From positions 14,898,001 through 14,962,000 of the forward strand of contig JAFFSR010000220.1 of assembly GCA_017163975.1 (NCBI GenBank): a DNA stretch of 64,000 bases, given 5' to 3'. Every line of letters starts with the position of its first letter. Position 1 is the first letter of the stretch. The translations under genes and the position numbers were made by a program. This document shows positions 11,234 to 22,815 of the stretch, one piece after another. The notes beneath the pieces were generated by a model. The model did not search any database, had not been told where the DNA came from, and saw nothing but the letters and a program-made list of their open reading frames with translations. The DNA comes from Anastatus disparis. Lineage: Eukaryota; Arthropoda; Insecta; Hymenoptera; Eupelmidae.

Positions 11234-13715
11234 TTTTAAAAAAAGAACATTTTAAGTTTCATGAAAATATTTTATTTTATTTCGCATATAGCTCAAGATT
11301 CAAAAATAAATGTTCATTCAAACATTAATCTTTTTTTTTTAAACAATAATCTTTATCAATGAAAACAGGAAGTATTGAAAACTCATGTGATTTCCATGAA
11401 AATCTCAAAAAAATTCCCATACCGATGAATGTTATGAATGGATGAAAAATTATTTCGCAATTATTGAATTCGTTATTTATTGTCCAGCATAAATTGTTTT
11501 GTCATCGCATAATATTTCCGATTTTTCATCCAAACAAAAATTAAACCTCATAAATTAACTAATGTTTGATAAAAATTTCATTTTACTTCTGAAACATAAG
11601 AGGTGAGGTGTTACTTCGAAGCCGCAGCAAAAGAAATTTTATCTCTCGTTATCTCGTAGCCTCTTTTTTCTTTTTTTTTACGAAATTTAGAACGGTACAT
11701 TTCATTTTCATTAAAATGGCACGGTTCTGCTGCAAAAGAGGGAAAAAATTCTCATCTCTCGAAACTTTAGTAATCCATTTAACGATTCCCAGAGCGTCTA
11801 AATAATTAACTCCAAATGCGCCGTGAGAAAAGTCGCCTCCTTTTTCTTTTCCACACAGTCCTTACCTTCCTTTTTTTCTCTTTCTGATCTTCTTTTTTAT
11901 TTTTATTTGGCGACTTTCTACATGCTTTTCTGCGGTCTAATATAAGAGCGAAAAATACACGTAAAGAAAGTTTCTAAGGTTGAAGGCAAGAGAAAATAAA
12001 GAGAATTTGAAACGTTAAAGTTCCTTAATTTTTTACTGGTAATAAACAAAGGTTAACATAAATTTTTTTTTTTATTAATGAACTTGGAGGAAATTTTTTT
12101 CTATAATTTTACTAAAATAAGAGAAATTTTGAAATATTCTATCAGTTGTACATTTTTTTATGAATTTCAATAAAATATAAATTTTGATTATACATATCAT
12201 TAGATATACTAAGAATTGACAATATTTTCTGAACATATAAAAAAAACATATTTATAAAAGAGTGAAAGTCAATAGTACATAATTCTCATATAATAATCTA
12301 TGTTAATGCTCAAAGATGGTATCACAGTTTAAAATAAAAGTATGTATATTATTGTGTTGATTTTTTTTTCTTCAAAAATGAAGTTAATTTAACAAAAAAA
12401 ACTTGAAAAAATTCTAATTTTTCGTGAAATGTTGCTTAAATCTTGTAAAAAATAAAAAAATTGTAATTATGTTTATTTTTTGCTACTCGTTTAATAAATT
12501 AATCGGGAATAAAACATAACATAATGATCAGTAAAAATACATTTTTTCTGTTTTTTAACCATGTTTTTGTTTTACATTGATTTTATGCTTATTTATAATT
12601 GCTTATTTGGAGTAATTTATGGTAGAATATTAATTTTCCTGAACATTATAAATAATCTTAGATTTATATTTAATAGATTTCGATTACAGTTTACTTCGTT
12701 CTTTTATTAAGGTAACTTATAATTTTTTTATATATTGTTATGATGTATTCGTCAAATGCGACTTTTTAAAAATCCACGTCGTTTTATAATATATGATCAC
12801 TTTTCTTTTAAAAGGCTTTTAGATTCCATTTTAATATTTCCTGAATATTTCAAAAATACAAAAAAACATTCCATTCGAAGGCTGATTTTATTTTGAATTC
12901 ATGTATGAATATTAAGAGGAATACAGGTGAAAGCGTAAAAAATATTCAACTTCCTTATTGCCCTGACTGTTGAACTAGAAATGTCAACTGCTGCGCTTTA
13001 TATGTAGCATGCACCAGCTCACTTCGATGTTTATTGTTTACAAAATTGTACACACGATTAGACTTGCAAACAATGAAAATTTAAAGCTTTGTACACACGT
13101 TCTTTAGATATCGATCGATAATATTGACGCCAGAAATTCTCTATTCCAAAAGACCATAAAAGATTTTTGTCAATCAATGAAGCAAATATATGAAACTTTT
13201 TAGAATTTATAATTTGAGCGAAGCGCGCTCAACTATATTATGATTTTTATTAGTTAAAATGAAATGCTGCAATATAAAGATATTTTAGTAAATTTTTTAT
13301 TAAGAATCAAGAAATTGAAAAACTGTCTTGTCGGTATTTACATTCCTTTAATAGATTGCTTTTTGACTTTGAAATTCTAAATTGTGATTATTCAGACTTT
13401 TAAATTGATAAATAATTTAAATAAATTTTTTAAGTGGAATAAAATCATTTTTAGTTGCAGGAACAAAATAAAAACTTCATTAAATTCATTTAATTCAATT
13501 TTTAATAAAATGATGATTTTAAGTCTTTTCGATCGCGTGCAATGAATCACGGAATTTAAAATAAGGAAATATTGTTACTATACTTTTTGATTATCCATAA
13601 AATTAATTTAATTTTATAAATATAATTTTATTACATGTACATAAAAAAAAATGTGTTAATAACTTAAAAATAGTGTGAAATTGATTTTGAATCTTTGATT
13701 TTTCGCTTTCTCAAC
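11234..13715. other. AT-rich, no gene seen
   Basis: A mildly CT-rich island lies at 11600-11960; the rest is AT-rich. Another small mixed patch lies at about 12960-13140. No coding exon, RNA gene or transposon end could be supported. Confidence 0.5.
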
Positions 13716-14110
13716 ATAAATATTCGGTTTTGAAGCTATGCTTCTTACGCGACGTTACGGCAGGGGCACTAAATGTATAAAAATCGACAGTCCCAAATGT
13801 CACCCAGCGTGAATGAACGAATACGGCGCAGGATGCCATTATTGCTATCAACATACAAACATTCTTTTTTCTCTTTCTTTCTTTCCCTCTCTCCTATTCC
13901 GCTTAAGAATATGCATGTATATACATAAGTGGATGTGTATAAGAAAGATAAAGAAAAAGAGACTGCTTGTTGTAACCGGCAAAGAAGGCTAGACATAGCC
14001 CCCTCCATTCGCGGCTACCTTTATTGTACATATAAGAGAAAGAAAGAGAGAGGGAGAGAGTCAATTCTTAAAGCCGGCGGACAGAGAAGGATAGACGTAG
14101 AATACGATGA
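13716..14110. other. GC-balanced non-coding island
   Basis: A sharp change from AT-rich flanks to mixed sequence, with CpG-containing words (13746-13760, 13976-14015) and a pyrimidine tract (13865-13895) facing a purine tract (14030-14065). Overlapping frames exist on both strands, but neither has splice sites, a good start context or recognisable motifs. I read it as non-coding, possibly regulatory. Confidence 0.35.
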
Positions 14111-14345
14111 TTAAATAAATAAATTATGTAAATAATATTTATTTAATTTAAATTTTAAAATTAGTATACGTATGAAAATATGCGTTTGTATTTATAATAT
14201 TATAATCTTAATATATTTTTTTGGCAACAAATTTTTTATTTTCTCTCATTATCTTCCTCCGTTTATTAATATGTGTATATTTATATAGTTGTTATTAATT
14301 ACTACATTAATAACAAAAAATGAAAATTTAATAAAATTTAATAAA

Positions 14346-14629
14346 ATTTTTGTATTTTTCTGTTTACAATGCACATGACGAAAATTACGTTTACCTAAAT
14401 ATATGTTTTTTTAATAATTGATATTAATAAAAAACTACATTATTAATACATTTTTAAATACATAATACATCGAATGAAAAATAACGTTTTTTTGTATTTT
14501 TCTATTTATAATGCACATGACGAAAATTACGTTTACCTAAATATATGTTTTTTTAATAATTGATATTAATAAAAAACTACATTATTAATATATTTTTAAA
14601 TACATAATACATCGAATGAAAAATAACGT
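14346..14629. repeat. Two-copy 142-bp tandem duplication
   Basis: The unit containing GCACATGACGAAAATTACG at 14371 recurs at 14513, a period of 142 bp. The two copies differ at only a few positions (for example TGTTTACAATG against TATTTATAATG), so the duplication is recent. It directly abuts the hairpin element that starts at 14637. Confidence 0.85.
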
Positions 14630-14636
14630 TTTCACT

Positions 14637-14832
14637 AAAATAGTACATTACGATACGAGTGCGCAACGTAGGTCGTTCCCGCACGAGCGTAGCGAGTGCG
14701 GGATGACCTACGTGCGCACGAGTATCGTATACTATTTTTCCTACTAAGCTGCGCAAAGTTCGACACGACACGAAAGAAAGTGTTAGGTTTGGGGCGAAAG
14801 GACGGGGGGTTCGGGGGCGGAGCCCCCCTCCT
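14637..14832. mobile_element. Hairpin + GC-rich element, copy 1
   Basis: It begins AAAATAGTACATTA and forms a near-perfect hairpin from 14637 to about 14739, with arms of about 45 bases and a centre reading GAGCGTAGCGAG. After the hairpin comes CTACTAAGCTGCGCAAAG, then a G-rich block (14787-14832) reading GGGGCGAAAGGACGGGG and closing with GGGGGCGGAGCCCCC. The same order of parts, with similar words, recurs at 49711-49945, and the same 14-base start recurs at 50454. There is no coding capacity, so it is probably non-autonomous. The transposon class is unknown to me. Confidence 0.65.
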
Positions 14833-14837
14833 TTAAA

Positions 14838-15131
14838 AATTTAATGAAAAATCAACTAAATGATTAAATTATATGCACAGAATATTAAAATAAATTTTTT
14901 TTTTTTAATTATTAGAAAATGTTTAAGAGAAAGGAAAAAAATTGTTATATAAGAATTTAAAGTCTACGTACAAGCATTGTAAGGAGATTTTCATAAATAA
15001 AGAAATAGAATATAGAAAAGTAAGCAAAACATTAAAATAATTAAATGAAAAATCAATTAAAGAATCAAATTATATAGCACAGAATATTTAAAAAAATAAT
15101 TCTAAAAATTTTCAAATTAAAAAAAGTGTTA

Positions 15132-15195
<64 letters not shown>

Positions 15196-15290
15196 TATAA
15201 TATTTATAAAATAAAAGAAAAGAATACGTGTTATATATGAAAATTAAAAATGTCCGTGCAAGCATTGTAAGGACATTTTTATAAAGAAAG
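14838..15290. repeat. Two diverged direct repeats interrupted by a TA microsatellite
   Basis: Copy 1 (about 14838-15005) and copy 2 (about 15041-15290) share, in order, a GAAAAATCAA..TAAA block, an AAATTATAT(A)GCACAGAATATT block, and a (T/C)ACAAGCATTGTAAGGA block followed by TTTTCATAAA or TTTTTATAAA. Copy 2 is longer because a TA run has expanded inside it. The repeats are old compared with the neighbouring 142-bp duplication. Confidence 0.7.
15132..15190. repeat. (TA)n microsatellite
   Basis: Almost pure alternating TA/AT, uninterrupted from about 15142, inside the second diverged repeat copy. Confidence 0.95.
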
Positions 15291-15299
15291 AGAAAAGAA

Positions 15300-15660
15300 A
15301 ACGACGCGCTTACTGAATAAGCGATATTATTAAATGTGATTCTGTTTATATATATCTCTCTCTCTCTTATTTTAACACAAAATATACGCGCTCATAGCTA
15401 CAGTTTCTCACGCGCGGTATATGTGAACGCAGAAAGTGCGCGCACACAATCTCATTCACCGTGTTAGCTCCATTCCCGCACGTCAGCTGAGCGTGCAAGA
15501 ATAAAAGACTTTGCGAACACAAGCGCAGGCGCAAACTCGAACTTTGCGCACGATAGTAGGAAAAATTAATTATAATTTTGCAAATGTCACACTTCCTAAT
15601 TTCTATGTATATATACTGGAAGCATAGCTTCTGTCGGCCAGTCCCCACGACTGCCACTCC
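15300..15660. promoter_or_regulatory. CpG-rich island with NRF1-like site
   Basis: The island is rich in GCGC and CGC words, unlike its flanks. GCGCAGGCGC at 15523-15532 is close to the palindromic NRF1/Ewg consensus (YGCGCAYGCGCR), with further GCGCAC and GCGCGC words at about 15410-15450 and 15545-15555. A 96-codon minus-strand frame (15657-15367) overlaps it but has no recognisable domain. A promoter of an unannotated transcript is a reasonable reading. No exon could be tied to it. Confidence 0.3.
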
Positions 15661-18600
15661 TGTTTTTTTATTTTAAATTACACATCACCACATAATTTAA
15701 GAACGCTTTAGCTTTTCAATCAATTAAAAAGCTGTTATTTTGACGACAGAATATTCGGCTTGAAACTCCTGCGCATTATTCTTTTTATAATAGGAACAAA
15801 CTAAATGTTTTTGAATAAATTACGTTTTTATTGAAAATAAATATTATGTTTTCTATTGTATTCAATAATATCATTTTAAAGTTAAATCAAATTAATAAAT
15901 TTCCAAATAATTGCGAGTAAATATTAACATTTCTTTTAATACGTAGCGGTTGATGTTTTTAGCGAAGTTAATAGCATTTACGTATGCGCATACAAGATTC
16001 TACAATCATTAGACACTAACATTTCCTCTGCACCGATCCTCCCTCCACCCTGCGGTATCGCGGTAGACAACCACCTTAATGGATTGTTAGTGATCGTAAG
16101 TACTTCATCTCATTAAATTTTCAGCTCCTTATCTGCAACAACTCAAAAAAAGATATTCTTTCTCTGTAGATCACAATAATTTCGTTATTTGAAAATTTGA
16201 TAAAATTTTAAAAAGATATTTGAAGTTGTATTTTTTAAATCTTTTTTAACTCTGCCTTATAGAAATAGAATGAATAAAGATATATTTATATCTGGTAAAA
16301 ATGAATGAAAATTTTTTCAAATAAAATATAACATTAATTATAGCGGAAGGCTATATTTTACTTTAAAAAAACGTTTCATTTATACCGTAGCAATGACGTG
16401 CGACTTTTTATAGAATAATTTAAATTTTGTTTTCATTTTTTAAACAATATTCTTCGATTTATTTTTTATTTCTGGAATTATAAAGTATTTTGCAAAAGAA
16501 ATTCTCTTACAATAAAAACCTTTTCTACTGTAGACGAATATCAAAGAACATTAACAAGTCACTTTACTTATATATTTGACAGATTGAAGTCAATAACCTT
16601 TCTTTGTAAGCAGCTTTGAGTGAACGTGCACATTCTTACATGTATATATACATATAAGGATTTGAAAGTTTACGCAATTGCAAGATTTCATAAGTTGAAA
16701 GCGCTACATAGCTCTTTCTCTCTCTCTCTCTCTTCCTCCCTGACGGACGGACCGAGAGGAAGAAAAATATTCTCGTATTCTGAAGGGAGTAACATGGCAA
16801 TCGTGTGCAATGGGAGGCAAATGCGATATTCATGACCAAGAGTTTTCATAGGAAAAATATGTGTACGTGTGCGCTGCACCGTGATGTAGCTTTCATGTAT
16901 CTTGCTTTCCTTTTTTTACGGAACTTAGAAAATTTTCTGCGCTCGGAGAAGAAGTGGGGCTTTTTTTATCGACTTTTTTTGTTATGTAAATTTTGAATCT
17001 TAATATTTCAATGTTTAATTGCTTTCTCATAGAGAAAGCATTGTATTTTTTTAATCTTTACTGTATCTGCAAGTTGTATAATTTCTTTTGAAATGAAATA
17101 TAAAAAATGTAAGGAAGATTAACAAAAGGATTATTTATATAACAAATGTATTTGTTGAATTAAATTCTATATACAATCAAATTCTTTTAAATATTAATAA
17201 AACTAATCCATTAATTCTTTCAGACACGAATCATTTAAAAATAAAACATTTTAAAAATTGAATTGCTAATAACAATTGCAAAAAAGACTAGGATGTCATG
17301 GGTAACTAGCCTGGAGTCTTAAACTTAAAATTCCAACTTCAGATCTTATTTTCTCGAAATGTAACCTTAAAAACATTAGAATAGTAAGTAGGTCATATAT
17401 GTCCCAATGTGTCTAAAAGGGTAAAAACTATACATTTGTAAAAATGAAGTTAATGTAACTTTATAATGTCACATTTATGATTAAATAAAACATTTATTTT
17501 AATACTAAAATATTAATTCATTAGTTAACAGCTTCAAATAATAAATAAGTTGTTGGGCTATACGAGAAGAGAAATAGCGCATATTCATTACTTGAGCAAA
17601 ACAAAATTCGTTCTTGTAGTTTCTTTTCACAACAATTGAAATACATTTCTTACGGAGTTTAAATTTGCTCAAATGGACTTACCGCGAGTATGTAGACATA
17701 TCAAATGAACAGTTTTGTACAAGTTAACTTATGAAATTCAAAAACTTTGCCTAAAAGTCAAGATAAAACAAATAAGCTTTTGAACAAGATAAATTTGCTC
17801 AATTTACTCATTAAAATATTCAAACAATTTTAAAATTAAAATCTTTAGATATACATTTTAAAAGATTTTTTACGTATCTAGGATGCGTTTAATTAGTATC
17901 TTCTAATTTCGTCTGTACGACTGATTATTAATTTCCATCGTGTCTTAGGTTATTGGATAGATTTTTAAATAAATCATGTAATTTTTTTAATTACTATTGA
18001 ATAATTCAAAAAGTTTAATGATTGTATCTATTTATTATTTTATTAAATACATACATGTTCTTTAATTAAATTTCTTAATTAAAATAACAAATAAGTGCAA
18101 TTTTAATCTGTACAATGAAAAAGTTTTCTAGATTAACAATATGCTATGCTAGAAAGAAAAAAGAAACATAATCAGTAAACTTAAATTTCATCAGTTTGCA
18201 ATAGCTTTGTACGTTATAAAAATCTGAAATAGTAAATTGAACAATATGTAGTTTGGTAAAATCTTATCACGATAAAATTTATATCCGGCAAAAAAGTTTG
18301 CGCAAAAGAAACAGATGGTGGATAAGAGTAATAAAAAAAAATACCATAGAATAAAAGGCACCGAAAGAAGGCTTGCGGTTGAAACTTCGTCACAAAGTTT
18401 CACTCGGCTCAAAGTGAAGAGACAGCTAATGCATTTCTTATATAAAAATCGAAAAGCTATCGAAGATGTTTGTAAATCAATTTAAACATTTTTTTTTTCC
18501 TTCTTTGGTACACAGAGAGACAAAACAAATTAGATGACTTGACATGTTCATACATAATTGGCTTTAGTCGTTTAAATTCTTATGATTTTAATATCTTGAA

Positions 18601-19091
18601 ATACATATAGTTAAATGTACTACAATTTTCTGAGGATGTAAACGGATGTAAAACGTATGCTACACCTGTACTCTTGAATATTCACTACTTTTTCATTTTA
18701 TTGCTAAATTTTAAAAAAATGATTTGCCTTGTAGTATGTACCATGAAGATTATTAAATTTTTTAAAAAATCCTTTCATTAGTTATTGAACATTTTTTGAT
18801 TTCGTATCAAAAATCCTAAATTCTAAATAACTGATAAATGAGTTTATTCAAAAATTTAAGCGTATTATCTTGATGATGCATACTAGAAGATAAAGCATTT
18901 CTTTTTCTGAATTTTTGCAATAAAATAAAAATATAATATATATAAATGCAGGTAAAGTGTCTCTTTTACTTTATATCATCTTCAGTATTAAGAAAATCGC
19001 TATAGATGTATTTTTACAATTACTCTAGGTGTACCGAAAGTTTTTTTCAAGTTCTTACTGTTATAGTAACATTAACGATTCGGAAACTATA
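15661..19091. other. AT-rich, no gene seen, small islands
   Basis: Mostly AT-rich. Mixed-composition patches lie at 16020-16090 and 16620-16990; the latter contains a CT run at 16713-16736 and overlapping short frames on both strands. 18290-18420 is another patch. None has splice sites or motifs that support coding function. Confidence 0.5.
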
Positions 19092-19345
19092 CGCGGAGAG
19101 AAATGCCCTATTAAATTTTGGTATACTGCATGGGAAAGGAGGGACAAACTTGCAGTATCGTAAAAATTACTATTCCGAATAACAAAATTTGTTATATTTA
19201 TATTAAATTTTACTAGAACTATAGCAAAAATTACTACAGTTATACTAAATTTTGCTATTCAGAATAGTAATTTTTACAATACTGCAAGTTTGTCCCTCCT
19301 TTCCCATAGAGTATACCAAAATTTAATAGGGCATTTCTCTCCGTG
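19092..19345. mobile_element. Long-armed hairpin MITE
   Basis: The ends are CGCGGAGAGAAATGCCC and, on the opposite strand, CACGGAGAGAAATGCCC, flanked on both sides by TA. The inverted repeat continues inward for most of the element through words such as GGAGGGACAAACTTGCAGTAT and its complement, leaving only a short AT-rich centre. The total is 254 bp with no ORF. The TA target and palindromic form fit a Tc1/mariner-related foldback-type MITE. A transcript through it would fold into a long RNA duplex. Confidence 0.85.
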
Positions 19346-20160
19346 TATGATGTTTTTTTTCCTGTTCATTCGTATAAAAACTATAGAAGATTTTAGACAA
19401 CTTAACTAGTTTTTCCCTTATGTACATGCACACATAGATACACATACTTACATGTTGCGCACAACAATACACACATTTTAATTTTTTTATTTTATTAACA
19501 AACTTTCTTGTTAACACTTGACGCAAGTCTACTAACGTCAGCGAACCCATGTAGTTTATAAAAATCGTTTTGTTTTTATCATGTAGCTTCTCCTGCATCC
19601 TATTGGTTTTGTCGATCTTAATTTCGCGGTGCAAGTCGTAAATTTTATCTCGCTGAAAGGTGAGAAGAGAGATGTATGACATAGAGGATTTTGGCGAAGC
19701 CAGTATAACATGTGCCCGATTCACTCTTGTTTGCTTATACTTTTATACTATAGGGTCAATTTTTTAAAAGTGCTTTTTTTTCTCCTCTTTCTTTTTTCTT
19801 TTACTCGGGCGTTGAGCTGTTTTTTTTTTACGTTCAACTAGAAAGTATAGCCTTTTGCTCGATAACATTTTTCATCAGTTTCCGCGTAGTAAAATACAAT
19901 TTTTTTTTTTTAACCTACGAGATATGATAAACGTAAAAGAGAAAAATAGAAGAGATTGTAATTTCTTTTTCCTTTTCTTCAAATGAGATACCATAAATTA
20001 CATCTCTATAACGTGCACGCATTACAAAATGTAAATCATAATTTTTCAAGAATATCTTTCTAGTATATTACCCAATTATCATAAATGGAAATTGAATACA
20101 CTTTTTTTAATATAAGAACATAACAGTAGTATCTAATTATGTCAATTTTTTTTGTTTCAG
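19346..20160. other. Non-coding; long minus-strand frame without support
   Basis: A minus-strand frame runs through 19724-19323, about 119 codons from its first ATG, and ends inside the MITE at 19345. It has no recognisable motif. 19730-20000 is T- and CT-rich. No gene is called. Confidence 0.4.
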
Positions 20161-20208
20161 GTACGTAAATGGCAACATTATGAATTATACTTCTATTGAA
20201 TCAACTTA
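20161..20208 (+). other. Candidate 48-base micro-exon
   Basis: A pyrimidine tract ending in TTTTTTTTGTTTCAG is followed by 48 bases and then a consensus donor, A/GTAAGT, at 20209. Only one frame is open (one base, then YVNGNIMNYTSIEST, then two bases). That phase is exactly what the candidate exon ending at 9400 requires. A phase match has a one-in-three chance of occurring at random, so support is weak. Confidence 0.22.
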
Positions 20209-22619
20209 GTAAGTACTGCAAAAAAAATTAAATGAATATATCTATAAATTTGCGCTGAAAAAGAATAAAACCTTTCAAAATATTTTATTTGTATTTATGA
20301 TATAGTAGACACATCTATGATTTTTAAAAGCATAAACTATTGATTTTAAAATTAATAATATATCAGTAATATTTAAAATAAATCTTTGAGAAAATGATGA
20401 ATTATTCCATAAATTTAATATTAGTCAATTACATTAAAATCTATATCGATGAGAGTGAATATTAAATATTAAATGAGAAAAAAATTTTGAAATTAAAAAT
20501 CGAGTAATATGAAAAATTCATCTTATCGAGTCTTGAAAGATGATATCTTGCGGAATGGACTTATGTCTGACCTAAAATACTTCCCTCTACTATATCGCAA
20601 ATGTACAAGACTGATTGATGACTGACCTACCTTACCCTACGCTAGCGTTGCATCGACTTCAAACATTTATCATGTGTATGGGTGAAGAAGAGAAAATTTT
20701 AAAATAACAAATTTATCATACTTTTAAAATAAGTTATTTTAATTAAAATTTATTTATATCGTTTTATTTTATTAGATTTTAATATTACAGTACTAACTTG
20801 AGTTGTATAAAATTAAAAAATTGTGTAAAAAGTTAAAATGTTATTCAGTTGGCATAACAAATTTTTTTTTGGCATAAAAAAGTTATATGACCCTTAAGTT
20901 AAGAATCAATGACTAATTTGTCACTATTATACTTTCTATAGGGTTATTATAGCACTGTAAAAGAAAGTAAAAAAATAAGATGTAATCGAAAATTTTTTCA
21001 TATTAAAAATTTGTATTAATTATAGTTTGATGAATGTTCTTCTCGTAAAACTAGTAACTTTAAATAATAAATAATGTTAGACAATAATATAAAAAATAAA
21101 TGATGATAAAAAAGGGCTTATAGCCTATTTAAATACCATTAGCCCTTTTCGTTTTTAGACCCTCAATTATATTCTATTACATTTCTGAAAAAAAAGTATT
21201 TAACATTAGTTGAAAAGGATCAATACTAATGCATTACATTAATAGTGAACAAAAAAAGTCATTCCCATTACGACTTCCCCTAAAGTGTAGCAAGGGAGGT
21301 AAAAAGAAATTAGGAAAAATACTAATGCACACGTGTAACTTGGAATTCGATTTCCCATAATCATTTAATGTAAAAGATAAATGTTCTATTGGTTCACCAA
21401 TATCCAAAATTATTTTGCATTTATTGGAATCTAGGTTATTTTATTGGAAAATATAGATAAGCAAGCATTAGTTCTGTCCCCATTCGTCTTTTTTGCCACT
21501 CTCGTTTGGGCGATAACACTGACTCGAAGGGAAATATTTTATTTTGCTTACTTGAAGCATAATATAATATTAAAATTCAAAATATTTGTATTTTTTAAAT
21601 TATACATTTATAAAAACGATAAATCATTTATTCATGCACGCATATCAGTTTCATTATCCATTACAAATCCATGTTTTTAAATTTTACATATATATTTCGT
21701 TTTAAAGTATTGTGTTTCATAATATTTTCATTACTACTCATTTTGTACTAAACTTGATCTTAATGTAATCAATTTCATACGGTAAAATTTCAACAATATA
21801 AAATAATATTATAATTGTGATAAAATTAATCTTCCAGAAGCACAGTATAATATAGTAATAAATTTTCTCATTCGACGACTTTGAAAGTAAGCTTTACACA
21901 AAAATGCCTAACAACTCAATCGTAAAATTTACACCGTAAATCAACATTAAGTCATTTTATGATCCTTAACTTCATACGAAACGTTTTACCCCTCTCCCCG
22001 TCCCTTTTCCTAAGTTATATGTAAGTCTAGATGAAACAACGTTGGGATAATTACGTTTAGCGCGCCGATGGAACGGCACGGAAGAAGCACGGCAGGATCC
22101 AAAAGTAATTAGACTCTTTCCTGGCACGTTGAACATTGTTACGACAAAGAAAATCGAATTAAAAAAAATAACAAAGTAGCTCTGACAATCAAAAAATAAC
22201 GTTTCAAAATTAAAAATAAAAAAAAAATAAAATAATAAAATAAATAAATAGTTTTGAATTGAGCTTTATCATTAACATGAATCAAATAGTTTGCTTAAAC
22301 ACATAGTATCGGTTTTGAATCCCCTCTATTTTTACAAAGAGTCACGTGAATTTAACCGCGTAAAATGATCAGATAATGATCAGTTATCTACGAATAGAGG
22401 ATTACCAATTACTTACCTGTAACCGCTTATCAATTAAGCCAAATAATTATTGGGAACGGCGGTTTAACGTTTCAACTTTATTAATTATCTCATAATAGGT
22501 CTATTCTAATTGTCAATTAGTTATTATGTTATTTAGTGATTTCGATTCACATTTCAGAAGTGAATCGATAATTTAATTGAGCTATTTAATATATATAAGT
22601 ATATAAAATATGTACTATT
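20209..22619. other. AT-rich, no gene seen
   Basis: AT-rich throughout, with mixed patches at about 20530-20690 and 22020-22135 (words such as GCGCGCCGATGG). A small inverted repeat, AAAAGGGCT/AGCCCTTTT, lies at 21110-21149. Nothing supports a gene. Confidence 0.5.
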
Positions 22620-22815
22620 GAGGTCTCAATGGCTCAGTCGGTAGAATGTTGGACTCGTGATCTCGAGGATCCGAGTTCGAATCCCGCTCTCGGCGGCCGA
22701 TTGATACAAGCACCACTGTATATACGATACATGTGTTTTGTTCAAAAACATACTGAGAAATCTCCGTCGCTAATCAGCATCGTAAAGATAGCATAAATAC
22801 AGCGAGGTTAAATAA
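22620..22815 (+). mobile_element. tRNA-derived SINE, full head
   Basis: It has an intact tRNA-like head: A-box TGGCTCAGTCGGTAGAA and B-box GAGTTCGAATCCC. This is followed by a non-tRNA body (CAAGCACCACTGTATA, then CTCCGTCGCTAATCAGCATC) and an end reading GAGGTTAAATAAAA. The stem-loop of the head resembles a real tRNA, but the sequence continues into the shared family body, so it is a SINE rather than a tRNA gene. No obvious target duplication was found. Confidence 0.85.

Noticed and set aside
19323..19724. Longest single open frame in the window (minus strand)
   Set aside because: It begins with GTG rather than ATG, shows no motif, and its end is formed by the terminal repeat of the MITE at 19345. 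Treated as non-coding.
22620..22695. tRNA gene
   Set aside because: The cloverleaf-like head continues into a body and tail shared with three other copies, so it is a SINE head, not a functional tRNA gene.
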